IMG/VR virus record: IMGVR_UViG_3300044533_000706
Span: 1 to 40,561 of that record
DNA: 40,561 bases
DNA from: a virus
Reading direction: 5' to 3' (one strand)
Shown piece after piece: positions 14,664-22,541 of the stretch. The position numbers and the translations under genes were made by a program. Within the stretch, counting starts at the first letter, position 1, and the number at the start of each line of letters is the position of its first letter. The notes under the pieces were generated by a model, which saw only the letters and a program-made list of their open reading frames with translations, did not search any database and had not been told where the DNA came from.

Positions 14664-15314
14664 ATGCAAAGAGATACTATAGAAGAGTTTATGAAATTAA
14701 TAAAAAAATCTATAGAGTTAAATAAACCACTTTTTATAAAATCTTACATGGATTATAGTTTTACATGGGAACACATAATAGATGCAATTGATATTTCTTA
14801 CAACACCAAGATCCCTTTGCCAAAAGACGTCGTAGTGGATGACCCAGATCATCTGATTGATCTTCAAATGGCACAGCCAAATAAACTTAAAACATCTTTT
14901 GATAAGCCTGTTACATTTCACGCTTTAGACCTTTTGTCAGCAAACAATAAATTTGATTCAAAAGAGTATGATGAGGTTAAAGAAATGAAAGAAATTCTTC
15001 AAAAAACAGATATCGGGCGATACGTTTATGACAAGTTTGCAATAAATATGGCAAAAAATGGATATTACGTGCTGCCACACAGAGACTCGCATCACGTTTT
15101 GTTGACTCAGGTAATTGGCAAATCAAAATATGTAATACATGAATCATTAGAGTCTGATCCGTATAGCGAGCTTATTGATGTGTCTGAAAGAAAATTTACA
15201 GAGTATGATATGGAAAAAAATGATATTCTTTTTATGCCCAAAGGAACAATCCATTCAATAGAAAATTCAAGCCCACGTGTTAGCTGTATATTTGATATAA
15301 AAGATACTGTTTAA
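14664..15314 (+). CDS. Cupin/JmjC-like Fe(II)-dependent dioxygenase
   Basis: 216 residues from the ATG at 14664, which has GGGGGA at 14654-14659; upstream in-frame codons lie in the FmdB-like gene. Iron ligands H139-x-D141 (YVLPHRDSHHVLL) and H197 (GTIHSIEN) with R205, on a cupin core including NDILFMPKGTIHS. The layout parallels the gene at 12964, so the two bracket the SGNH and FmdB-like genes. Substrate unknown; the bulky N-terminal 80 residues may select it. Confidence 0.78.
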   Translation: MQRDTIEEFMKLIKKSIELNKPLFIKSYMDYSFTWEHIIDAIDISYNTKIPLPKDVVVDDPDHLIDLQMAQPNKLKTSFDKPVTFHALDLLSANNKFDSKEYDEVKEMKEILQKTDIGRYVYDKFAINMAKNGYYVLPHRDSHHVLLTQVIGKSKYVIHESLESDPYSELIDVSERKFTEYDMEKNDILFMPKGTIHSIENSSPRVSCIFDIKDTV

Positions 15315-15327
15315 CATAGTACTGCTA

Positions 15328-15350
15328 TATAATCCTAAGTAGGGTATAAT
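15328..15350 (+). promoter_or_regulatory. Tandem -10 elements before the 15387 gene
   Basis: Two TATAAT boxes, 15328-15333 and 15345-15350, with no good -35. The second, GGTATAATT followed by CTAAGTAA, is matched by the promoter at 16146 (GGTATAATT then CTAAGTAA), and in both cases the -10 ends 36 bases before the start codon. This looks like a phage-specific promoter class, perhaps late. Confidence 0.5.
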
Positions 15351-15386
15351 TAACTAAGTAAAAAATAGTTTGTCAGGGAGCATTTT

Positions 15387-16124
15387 ATGGTAACACCACT
15401 TTTCTCCACCTACCCAGAAAAAAGTACATCAGGAACTTGGGATGCTAAGTTTGCATTTCACAGTGGAATAGATGTTTCAGTTCAAAATTCTGGATATGAA
15501 GCAAACAAGATAGGTTATTATCACTGTGTTGGGGATTTAGTTCATTGGGAGTTTAGAATGTTAATGGGCAATCCAGTATCTTGGGGATCTGCAGGAACTT
15601 GGGCTTTTGAATTGCCATTTCCACCATATTTTGCAAATGATTCCGTCACAGGAAGTCCAATTAAAAATGCTTATAATAGAACCATTGCTCATGGATGGTT
15701 TAGAGTTCTAGCAGATGTAGATCCAACTCCAGAGTACGGCCTTCTGACGGCAGAAAATACTTGGCAAGATGATGAATCGCATTTTCTAAATGCAAATGCA
15801 ATATTAAGAACTTACGCAAGAACAGAAACTGGAAACTATATTAATAGTGTTCCTGGATATCCATATCCAGCAACATGGCCTACCAGCGCTGATTTGGTTG
15901 GAATGGCATTCCTTACTGCACTAAATCAACAGCCAGAAACACCAGAAAACACAAAAACAATAGGATATAAAAGTATAAATTCAACTTGGCCAGCAAATCT
16001 TGTTCAGGCTTTGGCTGACAACACTGACGAAATTCCTGCAAATAACGCAAGTGAATTGACACCACAAGGAAGAAACGAAAACGTAATACAGTTTAACTTT
16101 TCTGGCGTATATAGAAAAGCATAA
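15387..16124 (+). CDS. Probable virion or surface-binding protein (unknown family)
   Basis: 245 residues, rich in aromatic residues, glycine and asparagine, with a beta-strand pattern (GYYHCVGDLVHWEFRMLMG, GTWAFELPFPPYF, HGWFRVLADVD) and no signal peptide. It ends with FNFSGVYRKA. These features fit a phage head-decoration, fibre or receptor-binding module, but I do not recognise a family. It has an AGGGAG ribosome site (15375-15380) and the same promoter type as the following PA14 protein, so the two may be expressed together late in infection. Confidence 0.6.
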   Translation: MVTPLFSTYPEKSTSGTWDAKFAFHSGIDVSVQNSGYEANKIGYYHCVGDLVHWEFRMLMGNPVSWGSAGTWAFELPFPPYFANDSVTGSPIKNAYNRTIAHGWFRVLADVDPTPEYGLLTAENTWQDDESHFLNANAILRTYARTETGNYINSVPGYPYPATWPTSADLVGMAFLTALNQQPETPENTKTIGYKSINSTWPANLVQALADNTDEIPANNASELTPQGRNENVIQFNFSGVYRKA

Positions 16125-16145
16125 TATAGTGAGATAATAATGCGG

Positions 16146-16151
16146 TATAAT
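16146..16151 (+). promoter_or_regulatory. -10 of the PA14-protein promoter
   Basis: TATAAT in the context GGTATAATT..CTAAGTAA, like the promoter at 15345-15350, and like it ending 36 bases before the start codon. No -35 match at the usual distance. Confidence 0.5.
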
Positions 16152-16187
16152 TGCTAAGTAACAATATATGTTATGTAGGAGTTATCA

Positions 16188-18293
16188 TTGAAGAGAGAAA
16201 AGTTATTTAGAATAACAGCGTCCATAATGCTTGCATTTGGATGGCTTTTTATGTCCCCCGCTTATTCTGATGACCCACTAAGCTTGGCAGCTCAAGAAAT
16301 TCAAGAGCTAAATAACAGCATAGATGACCTTGGATACAAGGATGAATTCATATCCTTAATTGAACAGGCAGAAGATAAGTACGCCCTTGCGGTATCTGCA
16401 CAATCAACTCAGTCTCAAACCTCTGACCTATATGATGATTCTCTTGACGCAGAATCCACGGCACTTGAAGAAAAAGACTTAGCCCAATCAGCAGTAGACG
16501 GACAAACAGTAACAGTAGCCACTGCTTTAGACAATAAGAATGATGCCTACGATGCCCTTGAAGTAGCAAACATCAATCTGTCAAACGCTCAGCAAGCATT
16601 AGACAGTGCTGGTTCTGCTGGTCTGGCATATGATGTTTATAGTTTAATTAGGGTTGATGGCCTTGCAGCCACAGATGAATTCTTATGTAGTGGAACACTA
16701 AATGGAAACTATATGACTCGCCCAGTTTGTGGTAATAGATATGAAAACTTTATAGTTAAATTTACTGGAAAAATAACAGTACCATCATGGTTTACACAAA
16801 CATATTTTGCAGGTTATACAGATGATGGTTTTAGAATGTATGTCGATGGTCAACTTGCTGTTGATAACTGGGTGGAGCAAGGAACAATTTGGAGTGATTA
16901 CTCTCCCGTATATGATGTTAGTGAAGACAAAACTTTAGATGTAGAAATATGGTGGTACAACGGAGGAGGCCCTGGATCCTACCTTCTTGGCTGGGGAATC
17001 CCTGGAGGGTGGACTAGTGCAGGTTGTGACTATGCTGGCAACCCAAGAGTATGGGGACAAGACTTTAGTTGCAATCTTAATACATTTTCTCATGGATCTG
17101 GAGCAACCCAAGAACAAACAAACGCCTACAACAACGCACTTGCTGCAAAGAACTCAGCACAAGATGTATATAATGACAAACTAAATGTTTATAATCAAGC
17201 AGTTTCAACATTAAATGGTTACAATCAAACACTAACTAATAAAACAAATGAATATAACAACTCAGTTTTAAATGTTGCAACGGCACTCCAAAATAAAAAT
17301 AATGCAATCAGCGCATACAATCAAGCAATTAGTAATGTTAACAGTGCAATTGATGACGCATGGCGTTACTATGATGAGCAGTCACAAAGAGAAATTCAAT
17401 CTGCCATTGCTCAAGCAGCAGCAAACGCTGCAGCCAATCAGCCTACCCCAGAGCCAAGTCCTGAACCAACTGCTGAAGAGCCACCTACTCCTGAGCCAAG
17501 TCCAGAGCCAACACCAGAAGAGCCTCCTACACCAGAACCAAGCCCTGAACCTACACCAGAAGAGCCTCCTACACCAGAGCCTTCTCCAGAGCCAACAGTG
17601 GACCCTACAGACCAGCCTACACCTGAGCCTACCCCAGAGGAGCCACCAACACCTGAACCTACCCCAGAACCAACTGAGGAGCCTGCCCCAGAACCATCTC
17701 CAGAACCTGGACCAGAACCAACGCCAGAAGAAAACCCCTGGAATGAACCAGATGTAGAAATTACTGATGAAGTATTAGCAGCACTTGTTCCTGAAAAAGG
17801 AACGGGAACGGAAGAGGATCTATCTAATGTTATTGCTAACCTTACAAGCATAGATAATAAGTTAGTTACTCTTTCCCCTGAACAAGTAACAGCAGTTAGC
17901 CAAACACTTAGATCCTTGACTCAAGAAGCAAAGGCTGAGGTTGCAGAAGACCTTGGCATTAAGCCTTCAGAGGTTGCACAAATTGCTGAGCAGATGAAGT
18001 CTAACCCAGCACTGGCAGAAGCATTCGTTGAGTTTACAGATAGAGAGGCGGAGGCAGGAGAAACTCCAATGCCATTTACATTAGCAGATGCGGTAACAGA
18101 AGTACAAACAGAAGCATTCTTAGCAGACCCACTTGGAGCGGTATTTGAAGTGGATGTTACAGAACTCCTATCTAATTTCTCTGAATTAGGTATGGATATG
18201 ACAGATGATCAGAGAGAAAAAGCACAGGAAGTAATTGTCCCAGTGGTCATTGCATCACAAATTGCAGGGGCAATGATAAGGAGGAATAAATGA
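16188..18293 (+). CDS. Secreted PA14-domain protein with proline-rich spacer
   Basis: 701 residues from TTG at 16188, with AGGAG six bases upstream. Residues 1-27 are a signal peptide (charged start, hydrophobic core, cleavage after AYS). Then comes a helical, alanine/asparagine-rich coiled region (about 28-145) and a PA14/GLEYA-like carbohydrate-binding domain (about 148-300; AGYTDDGFRMYVDGQLAVDNW and LLGWGIPGGW). A second coiled region follows (about 305-415), then PEPTPEEP repeats (about 417-516) and a helical C-terminal domain. A hydrophobic stretch ends the protein (VIVPVVIASQIAGAMI). It could be an exported surface adhesin, a modifier of the host envelope, or a lysis-linked protein, as it precedes the lysis block. 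Confidence 0.75.
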   Translation: MKREKLFRITASIMLAFGWLFMSPAYSDDPLSLAAQEIQELNNSIDDLGYKDEFISLIEQAEDKYALAVSAQSTQSQTSDLYDDSLDAESTALEEKDLAQSAVDGQTVTVATALDNKNDAYDALEVANINLSNAQQALDSAGSAGLAYDVYSLIRVDGLAATDEFLCSGTLNGNYMTRPVCGNRYENFIVKFTGKITVPSWFTQTYFAGYTDDGFRMYVDGQLAVDNWVEQGTIWSDYSPVYDVSEDKTLDVEIWWYNGGGPGSYLLGWGIPGGWTSAGCDYAGNPRVWGQDFSCNLNTFSHGSGATQEQTNAYNNALAAKNSAQDVYNDKLNVYNQAVSTLNGYNQTLTNKTNEYNNSVLNVATALQNKNNAISAYNQAISNVNSAIDDAWRYYDEQSQREIQSAIAQAAANAAANQPTPEPSPEPTAEEPPTPEPSPEPTPEEPPTPEPSPEPTPEEPPTPEPSPEPTVDPTDQPTPEPTPEEPPTPEPTPEPTEEPAPEPSPEPGPEPTPEENPWNEPDVEITDEVLAALVPEKGTGTEEDLSNVIANLTSIDNKLVTLSPEQVTAVSQTLRSLTQEAKAEVAEDLGIKPSEVAQIAEQMKSNPALAEAFVEFTDREAEAGETPMPFTLADAVTEVQTEAFLADPLGAVFEVDVTELLSNFSELGMDMTDDQREKAQEVIVPVVIASQIAGAMIRRNK
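17440..17735 (+). repeat. Imperfect tandem repeat coding PEPTPEEPPT units
   Basis: Roughly 36-45-base imperfect units of CCAGAGCCAACACC type code Pro-Glu-Pro-(Ser/Thr)-Pro-Glu-Glu stretches. They form a stiff spacer in the secreted protein. Third-position variation between units indicates age or selection on protein sequence. Confidence 0.85.
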
Positions 18294-18520
18294 AAATAAT
18301 CAAAAAGGCATTTAATCTAATAGGCAAGGCTATTAGGGGCTTGGCTAAGTGGTTTAAAGATGCAGGAATGGAGCTAATTGCCCAGGCATTCACCCTCCTT
18401 GGATTCTTTATTGCATGGTTAACTTTGACTGGCTCAGCTAGAGATATCGTTGGTATAGCAGTATTAATAACTACTGTAATTTGGCTAGTAACTATACCAC
18501 TTAGAAAAGACGATAAATAG
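18290..18520 (+). CDS. Holin-like small membrane protein
   Basis: 76 residues: an amphipathic basic N-terminus (KIIKKAFNLIGKAIRGLAKWFK), two hydrophobic helices (about 29-49 and 53-68), and a charged tail LRKDDK. Coupled to the PA14 gene (ATGA). The size, charge pattern and position before the endolysin fit a holin or antiholin. A second holin-like gene lies at 18749, so one of the two may be regulatory. Confidence 0.6.
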   Translation: MKIIKKAFNLIGKAIRGLAKWFKDAGMELIAQAFTLLGFFIAWLTLTGSARDIVGIAVLITTVIWLVTIPLRKDDK

Positions 18521-18522
18521 TG

Positions 18523-18528
18523 TATAAT
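18523..18528 (+). promoter_or_regulatory. Near-leaderless -10 for the lipoprotein gene
   Basis: TATAAT at 18523-18528 ends six bases before the ATG at 18535, with no ribosome binding site between. The -35 region is weak. It may give the lipoprotein and endolysin their own transcript. Confidence 0.5.
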
Positions 18529-18534
18529 TGTACT

Positions 18535-18756
18535 ATGAGGAAAATATTTTCTATTGCTTTAGCAGGCTTACTAATGATATCATTAAGTGCATGTTCACCA
18601 GAATCTTTAAATAGATACCGATATCCATGCCAAGATCCTAAAAATTGGGAAATTGCAGAATGTAATCCTCCAGAATGCGAAGCTACGCAGACTTGCACAA
18701 AAGATGTAATAAAAATTACACCTAACACACCAGAACAGGAAATAACAAATGGCTAA
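18535..18756 (+). CDS. Small lipoprotein
   Basis: 73 residues. MRKIFSIALAGLLMISLSAC is a lipoprotein signal with lipobox LSAC, so cysteine 20 is probably lipidated. The mature part is short and has several more cysteines (PCQDP, ECNPPECEATQTC). I take the ATG at 18535; an earlier in-frame start would put five residues inside the -10 region. In Gram-negative phages such a gene would be an outer spanin, but an actinobacterial host has no classical outer membrane. Superinfection exclusion or envelope anchoring is an alternative. Confidence 0.75.
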   Translation: MRKIFSIALAGLLMISLSACSPESLNRYRYPCQDPKNWEIAECNPPECEATQTCTKDVIKITPNTPEQEITNG

Positions 18757-19159
18757 ACAAAAACTAACGCCCGCAGACTTAGATGCTCGATTAAAGTTTA
18801 TTCTAGGAATAACTCTTGGAAGTATTCTTTTTATGACAGCTCTTGGAATTATCTATGGGCTGTTGTTTGTAACACAACCTATTGGAGCTCAGTCAGAAAA
18901 TGACAAAATGTTTTTCAATGTTCTAGGTAGCATTGCAACATTTATTACAGGAACACTTGCAGGAATTCTAATTGGTAACTCAGGCGCTAAAGATATTATG
19001 GCAGCACAGATACAAAATAAAGAAGTAGATGCAAAAAATACACAGGCAGATAAAAAATTAGAAGCAGAAATTGATGCAACTGCAGCTCGTTTGGCAGCAA
19101 AGCCAGATGGAGCAATGCCAGAAGAGCAACCAGTTGATCTAGATTGGGATAAAGACTAA
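18749..19159 (+). CDS. Holin candidate with two membrane helices
   Basis: 136 residues. Two membrane segments (about 17-40 and 54-75: GSILFMTALGIIYGLLFV and VLGSIATFITGTLAGILIG), then a long charged helical tail (KEVDAKNTQADKKLEAEIDATAARLAAK) ending in acidic residues. This is the layout of actinophage holins, and the gene overlaps the endolysin start (TAATG). Its job would be to open the membrane so the endolysin can reach the cell wall. Confidence 0.68.
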   Translation: MAKQKLTPADLDARLKFILGITLGSILFMTALGIIYGLLFVTQPIGAQSENDKMFFNVLGSIATFITGTLAGILIGNSGAKDIMAAQIQNKEVDAKNTQADKKLEAEIDATAARLAAKPDGAMPEEQPVDLDWDKD

Positions 19160-19788
19160 TGGCAGAACAAGGTACAGCAGCTCGTCTAATAGAAGTTGCT
19201 ACAGCAGAGCTAGGAACTATTGAAGGTCCTAAAGACAACGAAACTAAATACGGTGCTTTTATGAAAGCAAACTTCCAACCATGGTGCGGAAGTTTCGTAA
19301 ACTGGTGCGGGTCAGAATCTGGCGTAAAGATTCCTAATACTGTTTACACACCAGGAGGTGCAGCAGCATTTAAAAAAGCTGGTGCTTGGATTGATGTAGA
19401 TGTTGCAGATCCAGAGCCAGGAGATATAGCGTATTTTGATTTCCCTTCAGATGGCGTCGATAGAATTTCTCATGTAGGTATTGTTGTTAAAGACAATGAG
19501 GATGGAACTGTTTGGTGTATAGAAGGAAACACATCTTCAAAAAAGTCTGGAAGCCAAAGAAATGGCGGAGAAGTTTGCAAACAACTTCGTGCTTACAAGA
19601 AAAATAAAGCTGGTGTTCTTATTTCAATCGTAGGATTTGGAAGACCAAAGTTTGGTGGATCAGCAAAGATTGAAACAAAGCCTTCATCAAAGCCATCTAC
19701 ATCACAAAAGATACCAGCAAAGGTAGATCCTAAAGTTAAAGCGGCAATTGATTTATTAACTAAAAACGGATACACTGTATCAAAGTAA
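19159..19788 (+). CDS. Endolysin with CHAP amidase/endopeptidase domain
   Basis: 209 residues. The CHAP domain spans about 1-155, with nucleophile C43 in PWCGSFVNWCG, H105 in ISHVGIV and the acidic/amide partner in CIEGNTSS (about 122-124). A serine/lysine linker (KPSSKPSTSQK) leads to a short C-terminal helix ending KAAIDLLTKNGYTVSK, a minimal wall-binding or oligomerising tail. It cuts peptidoglycan peptide or amide bonds. It starts inside the holin gene and has no signal peptide, so it needs the holin. Confidence 0.9.
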   Translation: MAEQGTAARLIEVATAELGTIEGPKDNETKYGAFMKANFQPWCGSFVNWCGSESGVKIPNTVYTPGGAAAFKKAGAWIDVDVADPEPGDIAYFDFPSDGVDRISHVGIVVKDNEDGTVWCIEGNTSSKKSGSQRNGGEVCKQLRAYKKNKAGVLISIVGFGRPKFGGSAKIETKPSSKPSTSQKIPAKVDPKVKAAIDLLTKNGYTVSK

Positions 19789-19935
19789 ATGAATAAATAT
19801 TTGATTAAGCTAGAAATCTCAGTAGAGGTTGAAGCTTTTGATGAAGAGGACGCAAAGGAATATGTATCAGACATATTTGGTGTTGATGATGAAGTCAAAT
19901 CTGTTAAGATATTGACTGTAAAACAAAAGAGTTAG
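19789..19935 (+). CDS. Hypothetical acidic small protein
   Basis: 48 residues, beginning one base after the endolysin stop. MNKYLIKLEISVEVEAFDEEDAKEYVSDIF reads as a beta-alpha-beta half of a small ferredoxin-like fold often seen in phage proteins. The stop lies nine bases before the ATT of the next gene. No function assigned. Confidence 0.6.
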   Translation: MNKYLIKLEISVEVEAFDEEDAKEYVSDIFGVDDEVKSVKILTVKQKS

Positions 19936-19943
19936 GCTAAAAA

Positions 19944-20633
19944 ATTAAAGTTGTTGTTGTAACTGGAGCAAGTTTTGGTATTGGTAGGGCCGCAGCCCTA
20001 GGATTTGCAAAACTTGGGTACAAGGTTTTTGCTTGCGCTAGAAGGAAAACGCTTTTAGAACAATTAGTAAATGAAGGCGGGGATAATATTATCCCAGTTG
20101 TTATCGATATAACCTCATCAAACTGCTCAGAAATATTAAATAGCGTAATTGGAGAATTAGGCGTAGATGTATTAATAAATTCTGCTGGCGGTGATTTTAC
20201 TGGACCCAAGAAAGAAGGATTTGTTGGCTTTGATGTAAAAGAGTTTAAAGAATCTTTTAATTTAAATGTATTTGGAACTTTTGAAGTCATTAAAACAATT
20301 ATTCCCAAAATGAAGAAATCTGAAAGCCCAATAATATTTACATTAACTTCTGTGGCTGGTTATACTGGACTTGATAATGTTGGCCTACCTTATCATTTAG
20401 CTAAAAATTCAGAGGGCAAAATGCTTGACTTTTTATCAAAGAAGATCTATTCTATACGTAGTACAGATTTAATAATTTCTACAGTAAATAGCTTTAAAAA
20501 AGAAAATATGGAAGATTCATCAATGACACCTGAAGATATCTTTAGTGTTATTAAATTTATTTGTGAGTCACCAAAATATTTAACAGTTGATAAAATTCAT
20601 CTGAGACACATTAATTCTGGAGGAGCAATTTAG
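19944..20633 (+). CDS. Short-chain dehydrogenase/reductase, apparent ATT start
   Basis: 229 residues of a complete classical SDR: cofactor loop TGASFGIG (7-14), NSAG (79-82), catalytic S136, Y150 and K154 (YHLAK). A conventional start does not exist: the frame is closed by TAA at 19938-19940, and no ATG, GTG or TTG occurs before the cofactor motif. ATT at 19944 places the glycine motif seven residues from the start, exactly where SDRs have it. AGG at 19934-19936 gives a weak ribosome site. The first canonical ATG (20310) would remove half the enzyme. Substrate unknown. The stop overlaps the next GTG. Confidence 0.82.
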   Translation: MKVVVVTGASFGIGRAAALGFAKLGYKVFACARRKTLLEQLVNEGGDNIIPVVIDITSSNCSEILNSVIGELGVDVLINSAGGDFTGPKKEGFVGFDVKEFKESFNLNVFGTFEVIKTIIPKMKKSESPIIFTLTSVAGYTGLDNVGLPYHLAKNSEGKMLDFLSKKIYSIRSTDLIISTVNSFKKENMEDSSMTPEDIFSVIKFICESPKYLTVDKIHLRHINSGGAI

Positions 20634-20866
20634 TGATATGCCTTAATGAATCTGGAATAAATGTTTTAAAAAAGAGGGCTGAATCAAATAGCATAGAGAT
20701 TAGATGGAATAATTATGATGTTATTCTCTGGCAAAAAAATTCTTCTGGGTTTTTTAATGTAAATGGAGAATATAGAAAAAACAATTGGGGCATTAGTAGC
20801 AAATTTGCTGTTAATAAAGATGGAGTTTGGGTATTGCCAACAAAGTATGTCAAATATTTTAAATGA
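20633..20866 (+). CDS. Hypothetical protein (77 aa, GTG start)
   Basis: GTG start overlapping the SDR stop, with a strong GGAGGAG site at 20619-20625. The product is a compact beta-rich protein with many aromatic residues (VILWQKNSSGFFNVNGEYRKNNWG...GVWVLPTKYVKYF). No family recognised. It overlaps the WhiB gene by 20 bases. Confidence 0.65.
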   Translation: MICLNESGINVLKKRAESNSIEIRWNNYDVILWQKNSSGFFNVNGEYRKNNWGISSKFAVNKDGVWVLPTKYVKYFK

Positions 20867-21158
20867 ATTAGATTCAGACGAACAGTCAATTAGATGGTGG
20901 CACCTGGCTGCATGTAGCGGCATGGACACTAATCTATTTTTTGATAAATACGAATCTGATATAAATATGGCAAAGGCTATAGATCAATGCTGCCTGTCTT
21001 GCCCAGTTATGAAAATATGCCACAAGTCTGGGATTGAAAATAATGAGTACGGTGTTTGGGGCGGAGTATATTTATCTTCAGGATTAATTGATAAAATGAA
21101 AAATGTTCATAAGACAAAAGATATATGGAAACAGATTAGAGCAAAACAAAATGTCTAA
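20847..21158 (+). CDS. WhiB-family transcription regulator
   Basis: 103 residues from the ATG at 20847; upstream in-frame codons lie inside the preceding gene. Four cysteines bind the WhiB [4Fe-4S] cluster: C23 (AACSGMD), then C49, C52 and C58 (CLSCPVMKIC), followed by the turn EYGVWGGV (GVWGG 69-73) and a short basic tail (KTKDIWKQIRAK). WhiB proteins are restricted to actinobacteria and their phages; they bind the primary sigma factor and alter promoter choice or respond to redox. It probably redirects host transcription and supports the host assignment. Confidence 0.92.
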   Translation: MSNILNELDSDEQSIRWWHLAACSGMDTNLFFDKYESDINMAKAIDQCCLSCPVMKICHKSGIENNEYGVWGGVYLSSGLIDKMKNVHKTKDIWKQIRAKQNV

Positions 21159-21456
21159 TGTGTATGACAATAAGCATTTTAAATATGGAATGAACCAATG
21201 GACTGGTGAGCCAAACAAACCAGTTTTTTACAATCTAGAAATGAAAAATAGATTAAGAGAGCTTAAGAAGCCAATGTTTTTATTAATGGATGTTGTTCAG
21301 TATCCAGAGTTTTTAGCATTAAGATTGTATGAAGATAACTTTATTCAATTTGATGGAATTGAAAAAGAAAAGGTTATTGATTATGTTTCAAGGGCAAAGA
21401 AGCTCCTTGAATCTTACGGCGTTAGAGTCGAGTTAGAAGGAAAACCACATGGGTAA
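21151..21456 (+). CDS. Hypothetical protein
   Basis: 101 residues, start at the ATG that overlaps the WhiB stop by eight bases. The sequence has a helical/beta pattern (PMFLLMDVVQYPEFLALRLYEDNFIQFDGIEKEKVIDYVSRAKKLLESYGVRVE) of the alpha/beta kind found in small phage regulators. No family recognised. Co-translated with WhiB and with the next gene (eight-base overlap), so it may act with WhiB. Confidence 0.7.
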   Translation: MSNVYDNKHFKYGMNQWTGEPNKPVFYNLEMKNRLRELKKPMFLLMDVVQYPEFLALRLYEDNFIQFDGIEKEKVIDYVSRAKKLLESYGVRVELEGKPHG

Positions 21457-21961
21457 CCAAAAACAATATCTAGAGGATTATCGGACGGCCAGCGAGCAGC
21501 AGCTTAATAAGACACACTTTCAAGTTGTAGATGAATTTGTAGAGGCTAGTAAAAACCAGTTTGATAAGTACATGTTGACAATTGCAAGAGACGGGGAACA
21601 GCCAGTTAGATCGATCCGTGAGTTTAACAATGCGGTTGACGCTGTAAACGTTTATAACTCATACACTGACTGGGGATTTGCAAAGGACTACCTTACTGTT
21701 CGCTTATATCAACCAGGTGGATTTATGTCAGAAAAGGTATTAAGAAGAGTTCATATTGGAGGATCCAGCGGCGACTGTACTTTTATTAAAGAAGACTATA
21801 TTCAAGCTGCAAAGATTATGCTAAAATATAAGGATACGATGGAGTATGATAACTACCAGCAGATTGTTAAAGATTTTGCTGGACTATTTTCAAGAGACAA
21901 CATCAGGTTTGATGTAAGTCGTTTTTTTAAAGCAACAGAATGCGAAGAGGTTTTTGAATGA
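21449..21961 (+). CDS. Hypothetical protein
   Basis: 170 residues, mainly helical with a central beta part (YLTVRLYQPGGFMSEKVLRRVHIGGSSGDCTFIKEDYIQAAKIML). No known domain identified. It overlaps its neighbours on both sides (eight and four bases), so it belongs to the whiB transcript. Confidence 0.7.
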   Translation: MGNQKQYLEDYRTASEQQLNKTHFQVVDEFVEASKNQFDKYMLTIARDGEQPVRSIREFNNAVDAVNVYNSYTDWGFAKDYLTVRLYQPGGFMSEKVLRRVHIGGSSGDCTFIKEDYIQAAKIMLKYKDTMEYDNYQQIVKDFAGLFSRDNIRFDVSRFFKATECEEVFE

Positions 21962-22197
21962 GTGAAAAGATATTTTGTTATTCATGTAACAAAACAAAGA
22001 ACAGTCTGAACTTAAAAAAATCATCATTATTGACAATCAATTTGTTCTTATGTCAGACATGTATAGACAACAAGTTTGAGCCTAGATGGGTAGTATTAAT
22101 TGCTGGCAGACAAAATGGTCACGAGCATGTTAAAGATTTTATACAGAAAAAAAGATATGTTGGTGCAGAAATTTCAGCTTCAGAGCTATTAGTTTAA
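21958..22197 (+). CDS. Zinc-ribbon small protein
   Basis: 79 residues with a two-part zinc ribbon CYSC...CQTC at about residues 7-34 and a C-terminal helix. ATGA coupling to the preceding gene. Similar single zinc-ribbon genes are scattered over this window, suggesting a lineage expansion of small nucleic-acid or protein binders. Confidence 0.7.
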   Translation: MSEKIFCYSCNKTKNSLNLKKSSLLTINLFLCQTCIDNKFEPRWVVLIAGRQNGHEHVKDFIQKKRYVGAEISASELLV

Positions 22198-22210
22198 ACT
22201 AATTATAAGG

Positions 22211-22216
22211 TATAAT
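22211..22216 (+). promoter_or_regulatory. -10 element before the 22227 gene
   Basis: TATAAT at 22211-22216, ten bases before the ATG at 22227; a second TATAAT overlaps the ATG. No SD sequence lies at a suitable distance from the ATG, so the message would be leaderless or nearly so. Confidence 0.4.
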
Positions 22217-22226
22217 ATGATATATA

Positions 22227-22541
22227 ATGGAAATATCATATATAACAATATTAATATCAATATTAGCAGCCACCCTCAGCGGTTTTGGAACTGCAATAGT
22301 TGCTGGAGTTAGAGACGCCAAAAAGGAAAGAAATAGGCGGGAAGAAAAAGAAAAAGACCAGCTTAGATTAGATATGAAAGACCTTAAAATTGAGTTATAT
22401 CAATTAGAAAAAGAATTAACTGAGTGGAAAGACAAATATTATAAAGCTATCCAGGATTTAATTGAAATGAAATCTGAATTAGATAGTGTAATCAGCCAAT
22501 TAAATCACTTAGAATATCATGAGATCCTGGACACAGAATAA
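22227..22541 (+). CDS. Membrane-anchored coiled-coil protein
   Basis: 104 residues: one N-terminal membrane helix (ISYITILISILAATLSGFGTAIVAG, about 3-27), then a long charged coiled coil (KKERNRREEKEKDQLRLDMKDLKIELYQLEKELTEWKDK, and onward). This is the layout of inner spanin-like or phage anchor proteins; in an actinobacterial host a role in lysis timing or membrane organisation is plausible but unproven. It is monocistronic or leads into the Ntn-hydrolase through a separate promoter. Confidence 0.68.
   Translation: MEISYITILISILAATLSGFGTAIVAGVRDAKKERNRREEKEKDQLRLDMKDLKIELYQLEKELTEWKDKYYKAIQDLIEMKSELDSVISQLNHLEYHEILDTE

Noticed and set aside
17438-17851. Long minus-strand frame coding glycine/serine repeats
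   Set aside because: It is the antisense of the PEPTPEEP repeat; low-complexity, no start signals, and inside a well-supported plus-strand gene.
18535-18756. Outer spanin (Rz1) call for the lipoprotein
   Set aside because: The host appears actinobacterial, without a classical outer membrane, and no inner-spanin partner overlaps the gene; kept as a plain lipoprotein.
20310-20633. SDR gene starting at the first ATG (20310)
   Set aside because: This would remove the cofactor-binding half; the upstream frame is continuous and carries the conserved motifs up to ATT at 19944.
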